Below are positions 6,721 through 8,233 of a DNA stretch of 8,233 bases, piece after piece (position 1 is the first letter of the stretch; each line of letters begins with the position of its first letter). Source of the DNA: an uncultured Eubacteriales bacterium (GTDB taxonomy: Bacteria > Bacillota > Clostridia > Oscillospirales > CAG-272); assembly GCA_934446065.1 (NCBI GenBank), contig CAKSDP010000041.1, positions 1 through 8,233 of the forward strand. The letters are read 5' to 3'. The position numbers were made by a program, and so were the translations under genes. The notes beneath the pieces are model-generated. The model was given only the letters and a program-made list of their open reading frames with translations, was not told where the DNA came from and did no database searches.

Positions 6721-6783
6721 TATAGGTTAAAAGTTTTTGGGGAAGGGTGCGGGAAACACCTTTTGTCAAAAAGGGGTGTCCCG
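6721..6783 (+). repeat. palindromic repeat unit C
   Basis: It begins TATAGGTTAAAAG and TTTTTGGGGAAGGGTGC, almost the same lead as units E and F. The palindrome pairs 6750-6764 with 6771-6783 using a two-base A bulge and two G-T pairs, around a TTGTCAAAA-like apex. It is the least perfect stem of the set along with G, whose apex (TTTGTCAAAAA) it shares. It is followed by ATAAATAATCC, resembling the tail after E. Confidence 0.75.
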
Positions 6784-6810
6784 ATAAATAATCCTCACGC
6801 AAAACAATCC

Positions 6811-6860
6811 CTCAGTCAGCCGTCCGGCTGACAGCTCCCTTTACACAAGGGAGCCTTGGC
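6811..6860 (+). repeat. double-hairpin repeat D (distinct family)
   Basis: Two adjacent hairpins: GTCAGCCG/CGGCTGAC (6815-6822 with 6825-6832, two-base gap) and GCTCCCTT/AAGGGAGC (6834-6841 with 6847-6854, five-base loop), then CTTGGC. The sequence is unrelated to units A/C/E/F/G. I recall very similar CAGTCAGCC...GGCTGACAGCTCCCTT sequences as scattered intergenic repeats in gut Clostridia genomes, but could not check this. No protein is encoded. Confidence 0.65.
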
Positions 6861-6879
6861 TAAAATGTCGCACTCACTG

Positions 6880-6954
6880 AATCCATTTCAATAGGTTAAA
6901 AGTTTTTGGGGAGAGCGCGAGAGGGGATTTTTTCAAAAATCCCCTCTCGCAATA
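6880..6954 (+). repeat. palindromic repeat unit E (75-bp tandem copy 1)
   Basis: The unit starts AATCCATT, then a lead containing ATAGGTTAAAAG and TTTTTGGGGAG, then a perfect 16-bp stem (6917-6932 with 6935-6950, two-base gap) of sequence GCGAGAGGGGATTTTT. The stem differs from that of F at several positions, yet every change is matched on the other arm. AATCCATT recurs exactly 75 bases later (6955-6962), so E is flanked by 8-bp direct repeats. This is either the tandem period or a target duplication. Confidence 0.8.
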
Positions 6955-7029
6955 AATCCATTCTATTAGGTTGAAAGTTTTTGGAAGGGGTGCAGGGGGA
7001 ACCTTTTTGAAAAAAGGTTCCCCCTGCAA
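6955..7029 (+). repeat. palindromic repeat unit F (75-bp tandem copy 2), downstream of gtrA
   Basis: Same layout as E with a 75-base period. AATCCATT and a lead with TTAGGTTGAAAG and TTTTTGG precede a perfect 18-bp stem (6991-7008 with 7011-7028, two-base gap) of TGCAGGGGGAACC with a T5/A5 apex. It ends about 14 bases beyond the gtrA stop, so a gtrA transcript runs straight into the hairpin. Its stem is nearly that of unit A with one extra base pair. Confidence 0.85.
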
Positions 7030-7042
7030 AAAGTCCCACCTC

Positions 7043-7552
7043 TTACTTTTTCTTTCGGAAAACGAAGAATTTGCTTATCACGTAGTTCGCGATCACAACC
7101 AGTACAGCAGCAACGCATTTTGCGATCACGTCCGCATCGGCAGTGCCAATGACCGGCACGGGAATCCCCGTGAAACCAATCGCGCCGAGCAGCGCAACCA
7201 TCCCGAGCGTCACAACAGTGTCAAGCCCGAGCGTCGCAAGCCTCGACGCCGAAAATTGCAGCAGCTGCGGCAGCATCCGCTCGCCTTCACCGTCGAATAC
7301 CCACTTCCGGTTCGTGAAAAAGGCAAACAGCACTCCTGCCACCCATTGCAGTACCTGCGCCACAAGACGCAGAGCGTATGCCGCACCCGCCGAGTATCCG
7401 TCCTTCGTGTCGTCAAGCACGATACCCGCCGCGCCGCCGAGCTTCAGCAACGCAAAATATACCGCAAACGATATCACCGTCGTCAGCACACCGAATATCA
7501 GATAATTCACTATTTCCCGGTGTTTCCGGTACAGTTCGGCTATCTTGTTCAT
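7043..7552 (-). CDS. GtrA family membrane protein
   Basis: Small integral membrane protein of 169 residues with four predicted membrane segments (about 16-38, 57-80, 103-122, 138-160). The GtrA signature elements are present: NYLIFGVLTTVISFAVYFAL in TM1 (16-35), FAFFTNRKWVF at 76-86, and the C-terminal NYVISKFFVFRKKK ending in a basic tail. GtrA proteins are thought to move or position polyprenyl-linked sugars for cell-surface glycosylation, usually with a glycosyltransferase, and none is visible here. A loop of about 17 residues between TM1 and TM2 (GGAAGIVLDDTKDGY) makes it a little longer than many relatives. Its ATG overlaps the stop of the preceding gene (ATGA, 7549-7552), so its translation is probably coupled. 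The exact role is unknown. Confidence 0.88.
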   Translation of the reverse strand: MNKIAELYRKHREIVNYLIFGVLTTVISFAVYFALLKLGGAAGIVLDDTKDGYSAGAAYALRLVAQVLQWVAGVLFAFFTNRKWVFDGEGERMLPQLLQFSASRLATLGLDTVVTLGMVALLGAIGFTGIPVPVIGTADADVIAKCVAAVLVVIANYVISKFFVFRKKK

Positions 7553-8163
7553 CTCTCTTTGCCCCCCTCGCTCGTCGCGATCTCTTCAAATTCTTCCTCA
7601 CTCACGAGCAGCTCCGCCGCCCGCATCAGCGCACCCGCGCTCATCCCGGACGGAAGCCCGAGCCGCCGCGCCACCGCGTCTCTGCGTGCTCCGCTGTCCG
7701 GCGCACCCGTCAGCCCGTACTCGTACATCTGCGCTTTCGTTATTACGCACGTGCGTATATTTTCGTCGCTCCCGAACCCCATCTGCTTCGCAAACGACGA
7801 AAAGAGCGACCGCAGAAGCTCGGCGTCCATTCCCTCAACGCCAAGCGTTCCCGCAGCGGACGGCGCGCGCTTGCGGCGCTCCTTACCCTCGATCTGCGGG
7901 ATATAGAGGTTGTAGATTTTTTCGGGCGGGAGCACGGACGACAGGTAGCCACGGATCTGCCGGCCGCCTCTGTCGCTGTCTGTCAGCACCACGATGCCGC
8001 CCGCGTCCGCAAGCCTGCGGATCAGCGCCAATTTTTCTTTCTTCTTGAACACGCCGAAGCCGTCCGTGACCACGATGACCGCGTCGATCACCTCGGTCAG
8101 CTTCATGCGGTCGTATTTACCCTCGACCACGACGGGTATCGGTATTTTTATTTTCTCTGTCAT
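7549..8163 (-). CDS. rnmV: RNase M5-like protein (TOPRIM plus C-terminal DUF4093 type)
   Basis: Predicted cytoplasmic endonuclease. RNase M5 matures 5S rRNA by cutting its double-stranded precursor. The 204 residues begin with a TOPRIM domain: VVEGKYD with catalytic Glu14 (12-18), then LTDSD with metal-binding Asp62 and Asp64, and GGRQIR (66-71). IPQIEGKERRK (88-98) and LGVEGMD (107-113) follow, comparable to the GVEHAS region of RNase M5. The C-terminal third (LTGAPDSGARRDAVARRLG and onward) matches the M5-specific domain. It is slightly longer than the roughly 185-residue Bacillus enzyme. No clear ribosome binding site precedes the ATG, and the frame stays open into the poly-G tail 20 bases upstream, so the start is likely but unproven. 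This clostridial form may differ in substrate from true RNase M5. Confidence 0.85.
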   Translation of the reverse strand: MTEKIKIPIPVVVEGKYDRMKLTEVIDAVIVVTDGFGVFKKKEKLALIRRLADAGGIVVLTDSDRGGRQIRGYLSSVLPPEKIYNLYIPQIEGKERRKRAPSAAGTLGVEGMDAELLRSLFSSFAKQMGFGSDENIRTCVITKAQMYEYGLTGAPDSGARRDAVARRLGLPSGMSAGALMRAAELLVSEEEFEEIATSEGGKER

Positions 8164-8181
8164 GTTTGATATGGTAGGTTT

Positions 8182-8233
<52 letters not shown>

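Larger units (their letters stand above)
6602..6783. repeat. composite inverted repeat A-B-C (about 180 bp)
   Basis: Unit A and unit C face each other across hairpin B. The similarity between arms is not limited to the hairpins. Starting at GCACCC (6635 on the left, 6750 on the reverse strand on the right), both arms read GCACCC-TCC, then AAAAA followed by a T-rich stretch, then TATAAAAA, then ATATAGTATGTG at 6671-6682 and its complement at 6702-6713. A few small gaps are needed. The whole block therefore looks like one long imperfect palindrome with a hairpin at each end and one in the centre, similar in layout to a MITE or other non-coding mobile unit. No transposase and no convincing target duplication is visible. 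Confidence 0.65.

Noticed and set aside
6580..6800. Target-site duplication around the A-B-C composite
   Set aside because: The flanks (GAATTATTT on the left, ATAAATAATCC on the right) are mirrored rather than directly repeated, so they look like part of the element and not a duplication.
6602..7029. A CRISPR array
   Set aside because: Units are palindromic, face both ways, lie at irregular distances, have no unique spacers of constant size and no cas genes nearby.
6971..7906. Long plus-strand open frames over gtrA and rnmV
   Set aside because: They run antisense to two genes with clear family motifs. The composition is rich in Arg/Pro/Ser/His, typical of shadow frames in GC-rich DNA.

Overview
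The window is about 8.2 kb of chromosome, probably from a Clostridia-class Bacillota (my guess is an Oscillospirales/Ruminococcaceae-type gut bacterium, perhaps a metagenome-assembled contig). This rests on the protein families, the AAGGAG-type ribosome binding sites, the sigma-A-type promoters, and hairpin repeats of a kind I recall from gut Clostridia. No rRNA, tRNA or other marker fixes the taxonomy. The last 50 bases are pure G and are almost certainly a sequencing or assembly artefact at a contig end.

Positions 121-5079 (minus strand) hold a complete branched-chain amino-acid type ABC importer of the HAAT family in the order livK-livH-livM-livG-livF: a lipoprotein binding protein, two permeases and two ATPases. 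livK has its own promoter (-10 at 5178-5183). After livK comes a hairpin with a poor U-tract (3824-3859), then a second strong promoter (3708-3736) for livHMGF. This suggests that the binding protein is made in excess and that the membrane and ATPase part can be controlled separately. livH to livF are packed 2-33 bases apart.

Divergent from livK, 5368-6582 (plus strand) encodes a 12-TM MFS transporter resembling the organophosphate/sugar-phosphate (OPA) family, with its own TTGACA promoter inside the shared 288-base gap.

Positions 6583-7042 are a 460-base gene-free block packed with palindromic repeats. Four hairpin units of one family lie here (A 6602-6657, C 6721-6783, E 6880-6954, F 6955-7029), and a fifth copy (G, 35-93) follows livF. 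Units A and C face each other around a central hairpin (B), making one composite inverted repeat of about 180 bp. E and F are a 75-bp tandem pair. Stem sequences differ between units yet stay self-complementary. Every unit next to a gene sits 12-28 bases after a stop codon, in the same orientation relative to that gene. A different double-hairpin repeat (D, 6811-6860) lies between C and E.

Positions 7043-8163 (minus strand) hold a two-gene unit with a 4-base ATGA overlap: an RNase M5-like TOPRIM protein followed by a GtrA-family membrane protein. The upstream context of this unit is lost in the poly-G tail. I see no defence system, phage or transposase. The most unusual content is the palindromic repeat family and the two-promoter design of the liv locus.
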